From an uncultured bacterium (GTDB taxonomy: Bacteria > Cyanobacteriota > Vampirovibrionia > Gastranaerophilales > Gastranaerophilaceae), in contig CAMDZX010000001.1 of the NCBI GenBank assembly GCA_945910925.1, positions 1 to 33,642 of the forward strand: a stretch of 33,642 bases of DNA, written 5' to 3'. Below the pieces are notes generated by a model. That model was given only the letters and a program-made list of their open reading frames with translations. It was not told where the DNA came from and made no database searches. The number at the start of each line of letters is the position of its first letter. Position 1 is the stretch's first letter. Of this stretch, positions 1 through 8,531 are shown piece by piece. A program made the position numbers and the translations under genes.

Positions 1-96
1 ACAAAATTGAAGATTTATATTTTGAATAAATTCCGGTGGGAATGAGTTTCAAATTATATTAAAATACAATGCTTATCACATTTCCCACCCTACATT

Positions 97-120
97 ACTT
101 AGTCACTTAGCTACTTAGTA
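97..120. repeat. Three tandem 8-bp units ACTTAGNN
   Basis: ACTTAGTC, ACTTAGCT and ACTTAGTA follow one another without a gap, about 30 bases beyond the stop codon of the minus-strand gene ending at 153. The six-base core is identical and the last two bases vary. No gene is visible in the first 152 bases. An 8-bp inverted repeat (GGTGGGAA at 35-42, TTCCCACC at 82-89) with a 39-base loop lies further out and might act as a 3'-end structure, but it lacks a T-run. Confidence 0.6.
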
Positions 121-152
121 ATTCTGTCACGAATGTTGAAAAACTCTATTCA

Positions 153-3100
153 TCACGTGAAGATTTTGAAGGTCTTGTCAACGTTATCCTTAATAATCTG
201 TTTTATGGAATCAAGTTCTGTTGATATTGCATCCTGTTCGGCTTCAAGTTTATTCATCCTGATATCTATTACTTTTTCTTTTGCAGTGATATCAGCTTTT
301 TCTGATTCGTATTTTGAGAGCGCAACATTCTGTGCATCGGTATCATAAACTTGGAACACCTTGCTGACGTTCATTGCAAGTTTGGTTGCGTAGTTGAAAT
401 CTTGACCGTCAAGCGTATTGACTTCTGTGATAAAAAGCATATTATTTTGAAGTTTCGCATTGAGATAATTCTTGCTATCTTCCTTTTTGGTAGGATTGTT
501 TACGTTTTCATCATAAACCCAACCGTTTTCTGCAATCATCTTGAATATCGCATCAAAGTAATCCATACCACGAGATTCAAGACTTGCATAATATGTTTGT
601 AATTGTGTTTCTTTTTCTTGAATTTCTGCTTTTAAATTATTAATCAATGTTGTTAATTGACCTTTTATATCAGAAGGATCTGTTGGAAGAATATATGAAG
701 TCTTTGCATACGTAGACTTGCCTATAGTATTAGCTAGACCATAGACATTATTTCCTGCCTTAATATACGCTTCTAGTTGTTCATTACCATCACCTTCAGT
801 GAGTTTTTTTAAAGTTTCATTAGTTGAATCTTTTTCTGAGTTTAGCACCAATTCTGCGGATACAAAATTTCCACTCTCATCATACGTTGCTTTATATAAT
901 TTATAAAGTCCGTCTGTATCAACACCGTCATTATATTTAAATGTAACATTAATTTCTGAACACTTACCATTTTTATATGTAGTTTCTTTTGTGGCAGTAC
1001 CATTAGAAAGCGCATATGTTTCTATAGTAGTTGCAACTACGTTATATTGGGAAGTACACTTTACTCTTTTTGTTAGTGCAATTAGTATATCATACATATC
1101 TTCCTCTTGACCTTCTAAGGTTAAATCTTCATATAAATCTTTATATCTTTCATCCGTATCAAGCCCATTAGTTGTTAAATAGTCTATCAACTCTGTTCTG
1201 CCGTCCGGGTTTTGTGAATACTTAACGAGTAAGTTAAAAGAGTCTTCATTATATCCTGTTAAGTCATCTATATCGTCATGATTATCATCAACAAAATTTT
1301 GTTCATAAGCCAAACCTACAGTTGCTGGTGAAGGGTAGTTATCATAATTAACATCAAATTCTGTAATATAAGTTCCACCTTTACCATTTGTGAACACTTG
1401 TTCAGTATTAGTTTTATTGAGCAAACCTAATTCGGCATCTGTCATGAAATCAACAGTTTCACCACTTCCATTTTGACCTATGGTTTGTGCATATAATTTG
1501 TTGTTCGAATACCAGTCAATAACAGGAACTCCTGTGCCATCTATCATAGATTCAATATATGCAGAATAAAACGTCATAAATGTATCCATTACAGAAGATA
1601 TACTTACTGCAAATTCTTGATTGTCTGGCTTCGTATCTCTATAAGTAGATACACCATTTATAGAAGAAGCATTATCCTTAGATTTATATCCTTCATCATC
1701 ACCTCTACCCCTACCCCAGCTTGAAGTTAGAAGAGTATTATCATCTTTTCCGGATGCAATTGCAGAATCAACATTCTCTTTAATTGCTTCATAAGAGCCG
1801 GACGCATGTCCATTCGTTGCTTTCAGTAACTCTTTGTTATTCCCAAATTTTACCATTGTCATATAATATGCGAAATCAGCAGCTTCTACATTATATGGTA
1901 GTCCCTGATTTGCGGTCGAAACAGCTTGCTTAAAGCTGTTGACGAGAGGATCCAATGCTCCCATATCACCACTTATTCGATCATTAGATTTTGTTTTATA
2001 TGATTGTATAGTAACAAAATACTTTTTACCATCTTGTCCGTTATATAAATCAGACCAGGACAATTCTGTTGAATCTTTATAAGATTTTTTACCGTCAGTA
2101 CCAAGGTATACCCCCACAGCATTGCTATCATTCTCCTGATAAGTATCACTATATAGTTTATTAGCAGAAACGGTACCTAATTTAGATAATAATGTTTCTA
2201 AATACAAACCTGTATTATTAACATTATCCGTAGTATTATCAGTACCTCCCGGGTTGTTAAGCTTTAACAACGAAGCTATCCTTTGTGTAATACCACTTGT
2301 TATAGATTTCTCTTCATCATATTTATATGCTTCATTTGTTACTTTTGAAAATTCGGAATTATTATCTCCTGAAAGATTTACTTTAATAGGAGTATTTAAA
2401 TATAGTTCAAATTCTTTAAGATATTGTTGTGCAAGATTATAATTTCCATACAAAGATGCATCATCCAAGATTAAACTACCTTGAGAATACTTCATCACTC
2501 CGAAAGCGTCAGTATCAAATTCCTCGCCTTGAATTCCTATCACATCTTTATTTTTAGCTGTTTCTACATAATAATTTTGTGAGTCATATGTAGTGGGATT
2601 TTTACCGTATAAACTATCATATATGTTCTGTACAATTGTTTTATCTTCTTCTCTTATTAAGCCTAATTTAGACATTAAATCATATCTTATCTTATTTTTA
2701 TAATTGTAATCATTATAATTAGAGACAACCTTATACTCATAAGCATCAGACATTTTTGTGCCTGCAGTTCCGGGAATGATGTTATCACCTACCAGAACGC
2801 TGTCGTTATTAGGATCTAGACCGAAAACATTTCCTGTCTTATTGTATGTTGTATTACCATTATCATCGATACCTGAATATGCCGAAATCAATGTTGCAAG
2901 TTGTCTGTATGAAACTCCCGTATCTTTACCATCAAAAACAATATTGTTGTCATCAACAACAACTCTGCCTTGAGCATCTGTAACTATGTACGGAAGGGTT
3001 GCGTTTAACTCATTCGGTTTCATAAGAGAATCATAATCAATATCATTATAAGTAACACCCGAATCGCCTGACCATTTGAGAACTTTTTGATTCATCGCAT

Positions 3101-3239
3101 TATTGTATTCTGCTGCAACACGATTCATATCTCTTGATAATGCAGTCTTTCTGTTAGAAAGAGTCATCAAGTTCAAACCGATAGTATTTTTTCGGTTTTG
3201 TAAAGATAAAAATCTTACTTGTGATGCTGCCATTCCCAT
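153..3239 (-). CDS. Large protein of unknown function with helical ends (MGMAASQ type)
   Basis: 1028 residues with no enzyme motif that I recognise. The first ~50 residues (MGMAASQVRFLSLQNRKN onward) and the last ~60 look like amphipathic helices or coiled coil. The middle (~50-850) is rich in Asp, Asn, Tyr, Ser and Thr with very few Cys, as in many exported or surface proteins. There is no Sec signal peptide or transmembrane segment. Similar starts (MGMAASQxRxL) are, from memory, common in hypothetical proteins of gut Melainabacteria. Paired terminal helices round a variable centre recall flagellar and hook-type filament proteins, but no flagellar gene is present here, so this is only an analogy. 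The start is ATG at 3239, with an AAAGGGA ribosome-binding site about 11 bases upstream; an inverted repeat lies at 3273-3296. The gene is probably transcribed alone, since a terminator follows the upstream 213-aa gene. Confidence 0.85.
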   Translation of the reverse strand: MGMAASQVRFLSLQNRKNTIGLNLMTLSNRKTALSRDMNRVAAEYNNAMNQKVLKWSGDSGVTYNDIDYDSLMKPNELNATLPYIVTDAQGRVVVDDNNIVFDGKDTGVSYRQLATLISAYSGIDDNGNTTYNKTGNVFGLDPNNDSVLVGDNIIPGTAGTKMSDAYEYKVVSNYNDYNYKNKIRYDLMSKLGLIREEDKTIVQNIYDSLYGKNPTTYDSQNYYVETAKNKDVIGIQGEEFDTDAFGVMKYSQGSLILDDASLYGNYNLAQQYLKEFELYLNTPIKVNLSGDNNSEFSKVTNEAYKYDEEKSITSGITQRIASLLKLNNPGGTDNTTDNVNNTGLYLETLLSKLGTVSANKLYSDTYQENDSNAVGVYLGTDGKKSYKDSTELSWSDLYNGQDGKKYFVTIQSYKTKSNDRISGDMGALDPLVNSFKQAVSTANQGLPYNVEAADFAYYMTMVKFGNNKELLKATNGHASGSYEAIKENVDSAIASGKDDNTLLTSSWGRGRGDDEGYKSKDNASSINGVSTYRDTKPDNQEFAVSISSVMDTFMTFYSAYIESMIDGTGVPVIDWYSNNKLYAQTIGQNGSGETVDFMTDAELGLLNKTNTEQVFTNGKGGTYITEFDVNYDNYPSPATVGLAYEQNFVDDNHDDIDDLTGYNEDSFNLLVKYSQNPDGRTELIDYLTTNGLDTDERYKDLYEDLTLEGQEEDMYDILIALTKRVKCTSQYNVVATTIETYALSNGTATKETTYKNGKCSEINVTFKYNDGVDTDGLYKLYKATYDESGNFVSAELVLNSEKDSTNETLKKLTEGDGNEQLEAYIKAGNNVYGLANTIGKSTYAKTSYILPTDPSDIKGQLTTLINNLKAEIQEKETQLQTYYASLESRGMDYFDAIFKMIAENGWVYDENVNNPTKKEDSKNYLNAKLQNNMLFITEVNTLDGQDFNYATKLAMNVSKVFQVYDTDAQNVALSKYESEKADITAKEKVIDIRMNKLEAEQDAISTELDSIKQIIKDNVDKTFKIFT

Positions 3240-3272
3240 TGTTACGACGTTCCCTTTTTTCTTGTTTCCTAT

Positions 3273-3296
3273 GTAACATAATTGTTATTATGTTAC
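3273..3296. promoter_or_regulatory. Inverted repeat, possible operator or leader hairpin
   Basis: Perfect 9-bp arms GTAACATAA and TTATGTTAC separated by TTGTTA, starting 34 bases upstream of the start codon of the 1028-aa gene. It shares the core TAACAT(A/T)ATTGTTA, in the same orientation, with the inverted repeat at 4379-4402 upstream of the 213-aa gene. It could be a protein-binding site or an RNA hairpin in the leader. No T-run follows it on the transcribed strand, so it is not an obvious terminator. Confidence 0.45.
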
Positions 3297-3468
3297 GTAT
3301 AACGGCATTTTTTTTTAAAACATTAGCAAAATTATAATAATATTTACAAAACTTTACATTATTTAGAGTTTTAGAATTATCACAAAAATAGAAGCCGTTA
3401 ATGTGTTGTATAACTGGAAAGAAACAGATGATTAGTTACTTTGATACATAGTAACTTTCTAATACACC

Positions 3469-3511
3469 CCCTTTGTCCTTCGGACATTTCCCCCTTGTCG
3501 GGGGCAAAGGG
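3469..3511. repeat. GC-rich palindromic element with two nested hairpins
   Basis: Outer arms CCCTTTG (3469-3475) and CAAAGGG (3505-3511) enclose two small hairpins: GTCC-TTC-GGAC (3475-3485) and CCCCC-TTGTC-GGGGG (3490-3504). The whole would fold as a three-way junction. It stands out as a G+C island in a 350-base gene-free stretch (3240-3589) that is otherwise AT-rich. The form resembles short extragenic palindromic repeats found in many copies in gut bacteria. Another 7-bp hairpin (AGTTACT, loop, AGTAACT) sits at 3434-3456. Confidence 0.6.
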
Positions 3512-3539
3512 TGAATGTTAGTATTGTTTTTATTTATAC

Positions 3540-3573
3540 AAAAAAGAGGATGACTATTGTCACCCTCTTTTTT
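3540..3573 (-). terminator. Intrinsic terminator of the 213-aa gene
   Basis: A-tract plus GAGG (3540-3549) pairs with CCTC plus six T (3564-3573), and an inner TGAC/GTCA stem closes on TATT with one mismatch between. On the minus strand the hairpin ends in a run of T and begins 17 bases after the stop codon at 3590. The arms are A/T symmetric, so it could also work on the plus strand, but no plus-strand gene lies close by. Confidence 0.8.
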
Positions 3574-3589
3574 GTATATTCAATTATAA

Positions 3590-4231
3590 TTATGCATTCA
3601 AGCCGTAATGTGCCATTGAGTCTTTTGCAACTTGAGCAAGTCTTTGTTTTGCTGCTTGTGCTCTTTCGTCTGCCATTGTTAATCGAGTATCGTTTACTGC
3701 AATTTCTGCCTGCATATCTGCATCCTTTTCTGCTATCGGAGCAGTTTGTGCATCTTCTTTTGCTTCCAAATCTTCAAGATCTGCTTCTTTCAATTGTTCA
3801 AGAATTGTATTTAATGCAGCTTGAACTTGTGCAATAATTGCTGCTTGTTGAGATAGTATGGATGATTTTTGTTCTGTTTGTGTAGTTGCAGCTGTTGATG
3901 GATTTATGTTACTAATATCCGCTCCTGCTGCTGCAGCAATCCCTTGAATAAGTTGATTTGAAATACCATTTGCTGCAAATAGACTTCCAATAGATACTTC
4001 ATTTAGCATATTAGTTGCACTCAATCTATTGAGAGATGCTGTTAACTGACTGCTCAACCTTGTATATTTAGATTCTAATTGTGTTTTCTTTTTGCTGAAT
4101 AATTTTTCGATGTTACCAATACGCTTCGTATATAAGTCGTGCATATTGTTAAGACGGACACCTTTGTGTTCAAGCACGGTCTTCTTTTGAATCGCCCGTT
4201 GATATTCAAATTGCATTAATAGTAAGCCCAT
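3590..4231 (-). CDS. Small coiled-coil protein of unknown function
   Basis: 213 residues, no Cys, no signal peptide. Residues ~1-70 form a Lys/Arg/Leu-rich helix predicted to coil. Residues ~75-125 are small, Ala/Ser/Asn-rich and flexible (GIAAAAGADISNINPS region). Residues ~125-213 are again helical and rich in Ala, Glu and Gln. The layout (helix, flexible Ala-rich centre, helix) resembles that of the neighbouring 1028-aa protein on a smaller scale, and an inverted repeat of similar sequence lies upstream of both, so the two may belong to one regulon. Start is ATG at 4231 with GAGG about 10 bases upstream; an internal Met six codons in is a possible alternative. A clear terminator follows. 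I do not recognise a named family. Confidence 0.8.
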   Translation of the reverse strand: MGLLLMQFEYQRAIQKKTVLEHKGVRLNNMHDLYTKRIGNIEKLFSKKKTQLESKYTRLSSQLTASLNRLSATNMLNEVSIGSLFAANGISNQLIQGIAAAAGADISNINPSTAATTQTEQKSSILSQQAAIIAQVQAALNTILEQLKEADLEDLEAKEDAQTAPIAEKDADMQAEIAVNDTRLTMADERAQAAKQRLAQVAKDSMAHYGLNA

Positions 4232-4378
4232 TTGCTTTGAACCTCGTTTTAAGTATCCTCGTATTTATATAAAGTTTTTTTGTTGTTAAAAATTGCCTTT
4301 TTCGTTGCATTTTTGTTTACATTTCTTTACACATTGAGAAAAATCAAGCTATAAGCGGATTTTAGACAGGTAAAAATA

Positions 4379-4402
4379 TAACATTATTGTTAAGAAATGT
4401 TA
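4379..4402. promoter_or_regulatory. Inverted repeat related to the one at 3273-3296
   Basis: Arms TAACATT (4379-4385) and AATGTTA (4396-4402) with a 10-base spacer. The left part TAACATTATTGTTA differs at one base from TAACATAATTGTTA in the earlier repeat. It lies 148 bases upstream of the 213-aa gene start and 32 bases beyond the stop of the M16 peptidase gene, in a 202-base gene-free interval. Operator or upstream binding site is the likeliest reading; chance similarity in AT-rich DNA is possible. Confidence 0.4.
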
Positions 4403-4433
4403 CAAAACGACCTAAAAAGTAATAATTTTATTA

Positions 4434-7262
4434 CTAAGCCAAACTGTTAAGATAATCTTTATTCGCAGCCAGAGTATCCTTTGATGCCACAATTGAATAC
4501 ACAGGTTTATTATTAAATACATAATTTGCAGCCTTTTGGATATCTTCTTTTGTTATCGAATCAATTGCATTATACATTTCGTTAATATGGTTGATGCCAT
4601 AAGGCGTATTTTGTCCTTCTGCGAGAGTATTTGCATTATTTCTTTGCCCGTAAGACATATTTCTTAATGTATCTTTTAGTTCTTTTTTGGCAACATCGAC
4701 TTCTTTATCTTCGAATTCACCGTTTTTCATCTTATTAATCTGCCTATTGAAGCCATTGATTGATTTTTGAACATTTTCGTACGTTCTTTCTCCCGTATCA
4801 GGATTATCTGTTGTTGTTTTTATATTACAACTGATAAAAGCATTATCACCTGAATCATCATAATCAGCCCAAACCGCATATGCTAACTTTTCTTTTTCTC
4901 TCAAGTTGTTAAACAGACCCGTTGTATCACCGTTTGACAATATAGATTTCATAAGAGCAAATGTTGTTTTATCCTTGGCGTTACCGCTTACCTTAAAATT
5001 GTACGCCTGAATTATTTGAGCCTGTGCCTTTGGTGCTTCTTTTGTAATAACCACAGACTTATCTATCGGTTTATATAAATTGTGTAATTTTGGAGCATCG
5101 GATTTTGCAGCAGGCATTTGTGCAAATAACGGTAGTACGGCATTTTGAACACTTCTGTCACCCATTGGTGCAGCAACGCTGACTGTTGCTCTGCTATTTG
5201 ACATGATTTGATTATAGTAATCCTTCACATCGTTTATTGTAATATTATCAATATTATCAAGCACTTCTTTTACAGTATACCCCTGAGTTGTATCAGGAAA
5301 GAAAGTTTTTAATACTCCTTCTTCAGGTGTTGGTTCAATATGTTCTAAAAACTCTTTAAGCAGTCCTTTTTGTTCTTCTAAAATATCTTCGTCAAAGCAA
5401 GGGTTCATCAATTGCTCCTGACTGATTTTAACAAAATTTTCAATATTTTTAGATGGCATATCTCCGGTAATTTGAATAGTGCCATTATCAACATTTATCG
5501 ACTGAGAAAGATTATATTTATCCAAATATTCTACGAATTGGTCATAATCCTTATTTGCTGTCTTTTCTTTCAGCATCCTGTTTAACAGAATTTCTACGCC
5601 CGGTTTTCCTTTTACAGGTTCAAGCGGAGTATATGTAATTATTGATTTCGCGTTTGTATTTTGCGGAGTATCAATAAATGCAATATCATAATTATTATTT
5701 AACTTATATTCTGTTATTTTTGACGTATCAAGCGGGAGTTGTTTATGCACATTGCCTTTAAACGCAACCTTAGAAGTATTTGCCTTCTCGTAGTTTTGTT
5801 TTAAAGTTTCAGCACTCGCAGAAGCAGGATGTACAACGACAATTGATGCTTTTTGTGGATTCATATAATTATGAACAACATCTTCAACATCTTGTATAGT
5901 CAAAGAATCAATAATTTTATCCTGATTTGTAATATCTGAAATATTAAAGGATAATGAAGAACTGCCTATAATTTTATTTAATCTGTCAGGATTTTCATAT
6001 TTGTCTTGATTTTGTGCCTTTATATAGTTTTTAACGACTTGCAGTTCTTCTTCATCTTTAATCTTAAAATTTTGTAATTCTGTGAATATTGTTTTTAGAG
6101 CTTTTTCAGAATTATTTTCTGTTGTATCAATATCAAACCCGATTGCAACACCGTCGGTAGGAACGGTACTTACCTTTTGTACTCCCGGATTCAGCTCTGT
6201 ACCTACTTCTTTTAATTTCATCCTAAGTCTTGAATTTGATTTGTAGTACAAGAAGTTCAATGCAGCTTCAAGTGTTATTTGACCTTTTATATCGTTATTG
6301 GCTGGTCCGTTAAACGCGATACTTGCACTCGTTGAATGTGCCTTTTCTGATATTAAATCCCGTCTTACGGCTTTATCAATCGGAGTAAGTTTTTCAAACC
6401 TTCTGTCAGGATTTTGTTTGTTTTCTCCTCTAAAATGTTTTGCAACAAGATTGATTGCATCATCAGGGTTTACATCTCCGGTAATAACAGTAACCATATT
6501 TGCAGGATAATAATTATTTTTGTAATAATCCATTACTTTTTTTCTGTCTATATTTTGAATATTATCAACCCGCCCTGCAACCAATTCTTCAGATGTACTT
6601 TGAATATTATATAAATTTTTTACAGCAAGATTACTAGCCTTTTCGGACATCACATCACTATACATATTTATTTCCTGACAAACAGGTCCGTGTTCTTTTT
6701 CTACCATGCTATCGGACATTTCAAGATTATTCATCATAGCTGCCTGCATTGCAATAGCGGTTTCTAAGTCCTCTTTTTCAAACTGAGGGACTCCTATTGT
6801 GTAATTTGTTTCGGCAAAACCTGTCGAAGCGTTGGTATATCCTCCCATTTCTGCAACTTTTCTGAATACATCTCCGACGCCGAGCTTCATATATCCGTCT
6901 GTACCAAAAGTTCCATTGAAAGCCATATGCTCGTTATAATGACTTATTCCGCGTTCATCATCTTTTTCGTTCATTGAACCTGTGTTTACATACGTATTAA
7001 CGAACGTCTTAGGCGATTTCATCGGTGCAATCATTACCCGTTGCCCGTTTGCGAGTTTATAACAATGAACTTCCTGACCGTTTACAAACTTTTCTACTCC
7101 GAGTTTTGTATAAGTTTGAGGGACTTTCACATTATAATCTGTTGCCACATTCGACGGTAAGGAATTTATTTCAGGCGAACTATTCCCTGATACAGATTGT
7201 GGAGAGTTTTTCTTGTATAAGTTTATTATATTAGTATTTGAAGAATTAATTCCTTGAACCAT
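4434..7262 (-). CDS. M16 family (pitrilysin/insulinase-like) zinc peptidase, two units
   Basis: 942 residues. The inverted zinc motif HxxEH is HYNEH at 108-112, and the third ligand is most likely E197 in the EKEHGPVCQE stretch, where the second conserved Glu (E190) stands seven residues earlier, as in insulysin. The second half (~510-942) is the usual inactive unit, with the Arg/Tyr motif around LREKEKLAYAVW near residue 800. Members of this family degrade peptides or process small precursors inside a clamshell chamber. The first ~45 residues are Asn/Ser-rich and not part of the fold. No signal peptide, lipobox or membrane helix is visible, so the protein looks cytoplasmic unless exported by another route. 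The ribosome-binding site is weak (AGG 12 bases before ATG). The gene diverges from the HD-GYP gene across 133 AT-rich bases. Confidence 0.93.
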   Translation of the reverse strand: MVQGINSSNTNIINLYKKNSPQSVSGNSSPEINSLPSNVATDYNVKVPQTYTKLGVEKFVNGQEVHCYKLANGQRVMIAPMKSPKTFVNTYVNTGSMNEKDDERGISHYNEHMAFNGTFGTDGYMKLGVGDVFRKVAEMGGYTNASTGFAETNYTIGVPQFEKEDLETAIAMQAAMMNNLEMSDSMVEKEHGPVCQEINMYSDVMSEKASNLAVKNLYNIQSTSEELVAGRVDNIQNIDRKKVMDYYKNNYYPANMVTVITGDVNPDDAINLVAKHFRGENKQNPDRRFEKLTPIDKAVRRDLISEKAHSTSASIAFNGPANNDIKGQITLEAALNFLYYKSNSRLRMKLKEVGTELNPGVQKVSTVPTDGVAIGFDIDTTENNSEKALKTIFTELQNFKIKDEEELQVVKNYIKAQNQDKYENPDRLNKIIGSSSLSFNISDITNQDKIIDSLTIQDVEDVVHNYMNPQKASIVVVHPASASAETLKQNYEKANTSKVAFKGNVHKQLPLDTSKITEYKLNNNYDIAFIDTPQNTNAKSIITYTPLEPVKGKPGVEILLNRMLKEKTANKDYDQFVEYLDKYNLSQSINVDNGTIQITGDMPSKNIENFVKISQEQLMNPCFDEDILEEQKGLLKEFLEHIEPTPEEGVLKTFFPDTTQGYTVKEVLDNIDNITINDVKDYYNQIMSNSRATVSVAAPMGDRSVQNAVLPLFAQMPAAKSDAPKLHNLYKPIDKSVVITKEAPKAQAQIIQAYNFKVSGNAKDKTTFALMKSILSNGDTTGLFNNLREKEKLAYAVWADYDDSGDNAFISCNIKTTTDNPDTGERTYENVQKSINGFNRQINKMKNGEFEDKEVDVAKKELKDTLRNMSYGQRNNANTLAEGQNTPYGINHINEMYNAIDSITKEDIQKAANYVFNNKPVYSIVASKDTLAANKDYLNSLA

Positions 7263-7310
7263 ATTTATATAAAACCTGATTTTTTTAAAAATTTGCTAAT
7301 AATATTAACG

Positions 7311-7321
7311 ATTGTAACAAT
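7311..7321. promoter_or_regulatory. Short palindrome between divergent genes
   Basis: ATTGT-A-ACAAT lies in the 133-base gap between the M16 peptidase (minus) and HD-GYP (plus) genes. On the minus strand it contains ATAATTGTTA, a 10-mer also found in the inverted repeat at 3273-3296. Its position would allow control of either gene. No convincing -35/-10 pair could be chosen in this gap. Confidence 0.25.
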
Positions 7322-7395
7322 TATAATAAAAAATCTGATTTTTAGTAAATTTTAATTAAAAAAAATACTTTATATACAAGTAGGTTAATACTCGT

Positions 7396-8241
7396 ATGAA
7401 TAATTTTGAAGGTTTAGTCAATACTTACCCCATAAATGTCGTACGCCCTTACGATTCTATTAAGGGTGGTCGTGCCTTATTGCCAAATTCACAGGATAGG
7501 GCATCACTGAATTCCGGTCTTGATAAATATTTGGATAACACGACTGTACGTAATATCGTGTATTCAAATCCGGAGATAACGCGACTGCTTGCAGAAAAAG
7601 GTATTCCTTTGAAAATAAATACGGAAGGCTTCAAAAAGAATGTCTATAATCATTCAATTGACACCAGAAATACCGCTGTCGGGATTTATAACCATTTGCC
7701 GCCTAATATAAAACAACAGGCTAATCTTAAAGATATTGCAGATGGCGCACTATTGCATGATTATGGAAAAATTTTAATTCCTGAAAACATTTTAATGAAA
7801 AATAACAGGTTATCACCAAAAGAAGAAGATATTATGCATCTTCATTCGACGTTAAGCTATGAAATGTTAAAGAATCAGGGAATTAATGATAATGTTTTAA
7901 AAATAGTAAAATATCACCATCAAAACCCATTAGGAAGCGGTTATCCGGATATCGGAAATAATCAGGGAGTTGATTTGAATACACAAATCGTATCTCTTGC
8001 AGACAAATATTCGGCGCTCAGAGAAAAACGAAGTTATAAACGACAGATGTCAGAAAATGAGGCACTAAATATTTTACACAACGAAATTAATAAAGGAGTG
8101 AATTCTGATGTATATAATGCTCTTGATAGCTATGTTATGTCTAAACAGCCAAATACAAAGAACACAGTTACATTGTCAAACTATCTTGATAGAAAGAATG
8201 CCTCACCGCAAATAAATCGTGATTCGGCATTTTATGCCTAA
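7396..8241 (+). CDS. Stand-alone HD-GYP domain protein, putative c-di-GMP phosphodiesterase
   Basis: 281 residues. The metal-site residues of HD-GYP proteins are all recognisable: H86, the HD pair at 121-122 followed by GKILIPENIL, H150 (in place of the usual HPxxG helix), the HH pair at 174-175, GYP at 182-184 and D203 in LADKYSAL. These enzymes linearise or hydrolyse cyclic di-GMP in the cytoplasm. The first ~75 residues form a short, Asn-rich extension with no known sensor domain, and there is no receiver or membrane segment, so input must come from elsewhere. It is intact at the metal site, in contrast to the GAF-GGDEF-HD-GYP protein at 17594-19486. The gene appears monocistronic: 290 bases separate it from glgC. 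Confidence 0.92.
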   Translation: MNNFEGLVNTYPINVVRPYDSIKGGRALLPNSQDRASLNSGLDKYLDNTTVRNIVYSNPEITRLLAEKGIPLKINTEGFKKNVYNHSIDTRNTAVGIYNHLPPNIKQQANLKDIADGALLHDYGKILIPENILMKNNRLSPKEEDIMHLHSTLSYEMLKNQGINDNVLKIVKYHHQNPLGSGYPDIGNNQGVDLNTQIVSLADKYSALREKRSYKRQMSENEALNILHNEINKGVNSDVYNALDSYVMSKQPNTKNTVTLSNYLDRKNASPQINRDSAFYA

Positions 8242-8457
8242 TTTTATAAATTATATCCTGCAAACCACTAAATAATAATCCGTTAAATTATTTTCTGCCT
8301 TCATTTATCAGAGATAGAAGCAGTTATTTGAACATAGACTATCACAAAAAGAAAGCCTTGCAAGTTGTGCAAGACTCAAAAATATACATTTACCCCACCA
8401 ATTTTATATCATACATAAAAAAATAAGTCAACAGCTTTTTTGTCTATATCCATGACT

Positions 8458-8489
8458 CAAAAATAATTAAATATAATTATTTTTTTTAT
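8458..8489 (+). terminator. AT-only hairpin followed by a T-run
   Basis: AATAATTA (8462-8469), loop AATA, TAATTATT (8474-8481), then six more T. The arms are extended by flanking A and T. With no G/C pair it is a weak terminator at best. It lies 217 bases after the HD-GYP stop and about 40 bases before the glgC start. The rest of the 8242-8531 gap holds one small hairpin (CTTGCA at 8357-8362, TGCAAG at 8368-8373) and nothing else that I can support. Confidence 0.3.
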
Positions 8490-8502
8490 CTCATTTCCAT
8501 TC

Positions 8503-8508
8503 TATAAT
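8503..8508 (+). promoter_or_regulatory. Likely -10 element of the glgC promoter
   Basis: A perfect TATAAT stands 29 bases before the start codon at 8532, giving a predicted start of transcription near 8515 and a leader of about 17 bases that holds the AGAGGTGG ribosome-binding site (8521-8528). No good -35 hexamer is seen at the right distance; the upstream DNA there is a T-run. Confidence 0.5.
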
Positions 8509-8531
8509 CATATTTGATAGAGAGGTGGATT

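Noticed and set aside
35..89. Long-loop inverted repeat GGTGGGAA/TTCCCACC as a terminator
   Set aside because: The loop is 39 bases and no T-run follows on the minus strand, so it is mentioned only as a possible 3'-end structure.
133..602. Open frames on the plus strand over the end of the 1028-aa gene
   Set aside because: They lie antisense to a long coherent gene, have no ribosome-binding site and look like no protein family.
8514..8531. TTG start for glgC six codons upstream
   Set aside because: It would span the AGAGGTGG ribosome-binding site and adds residues not seen in the family.
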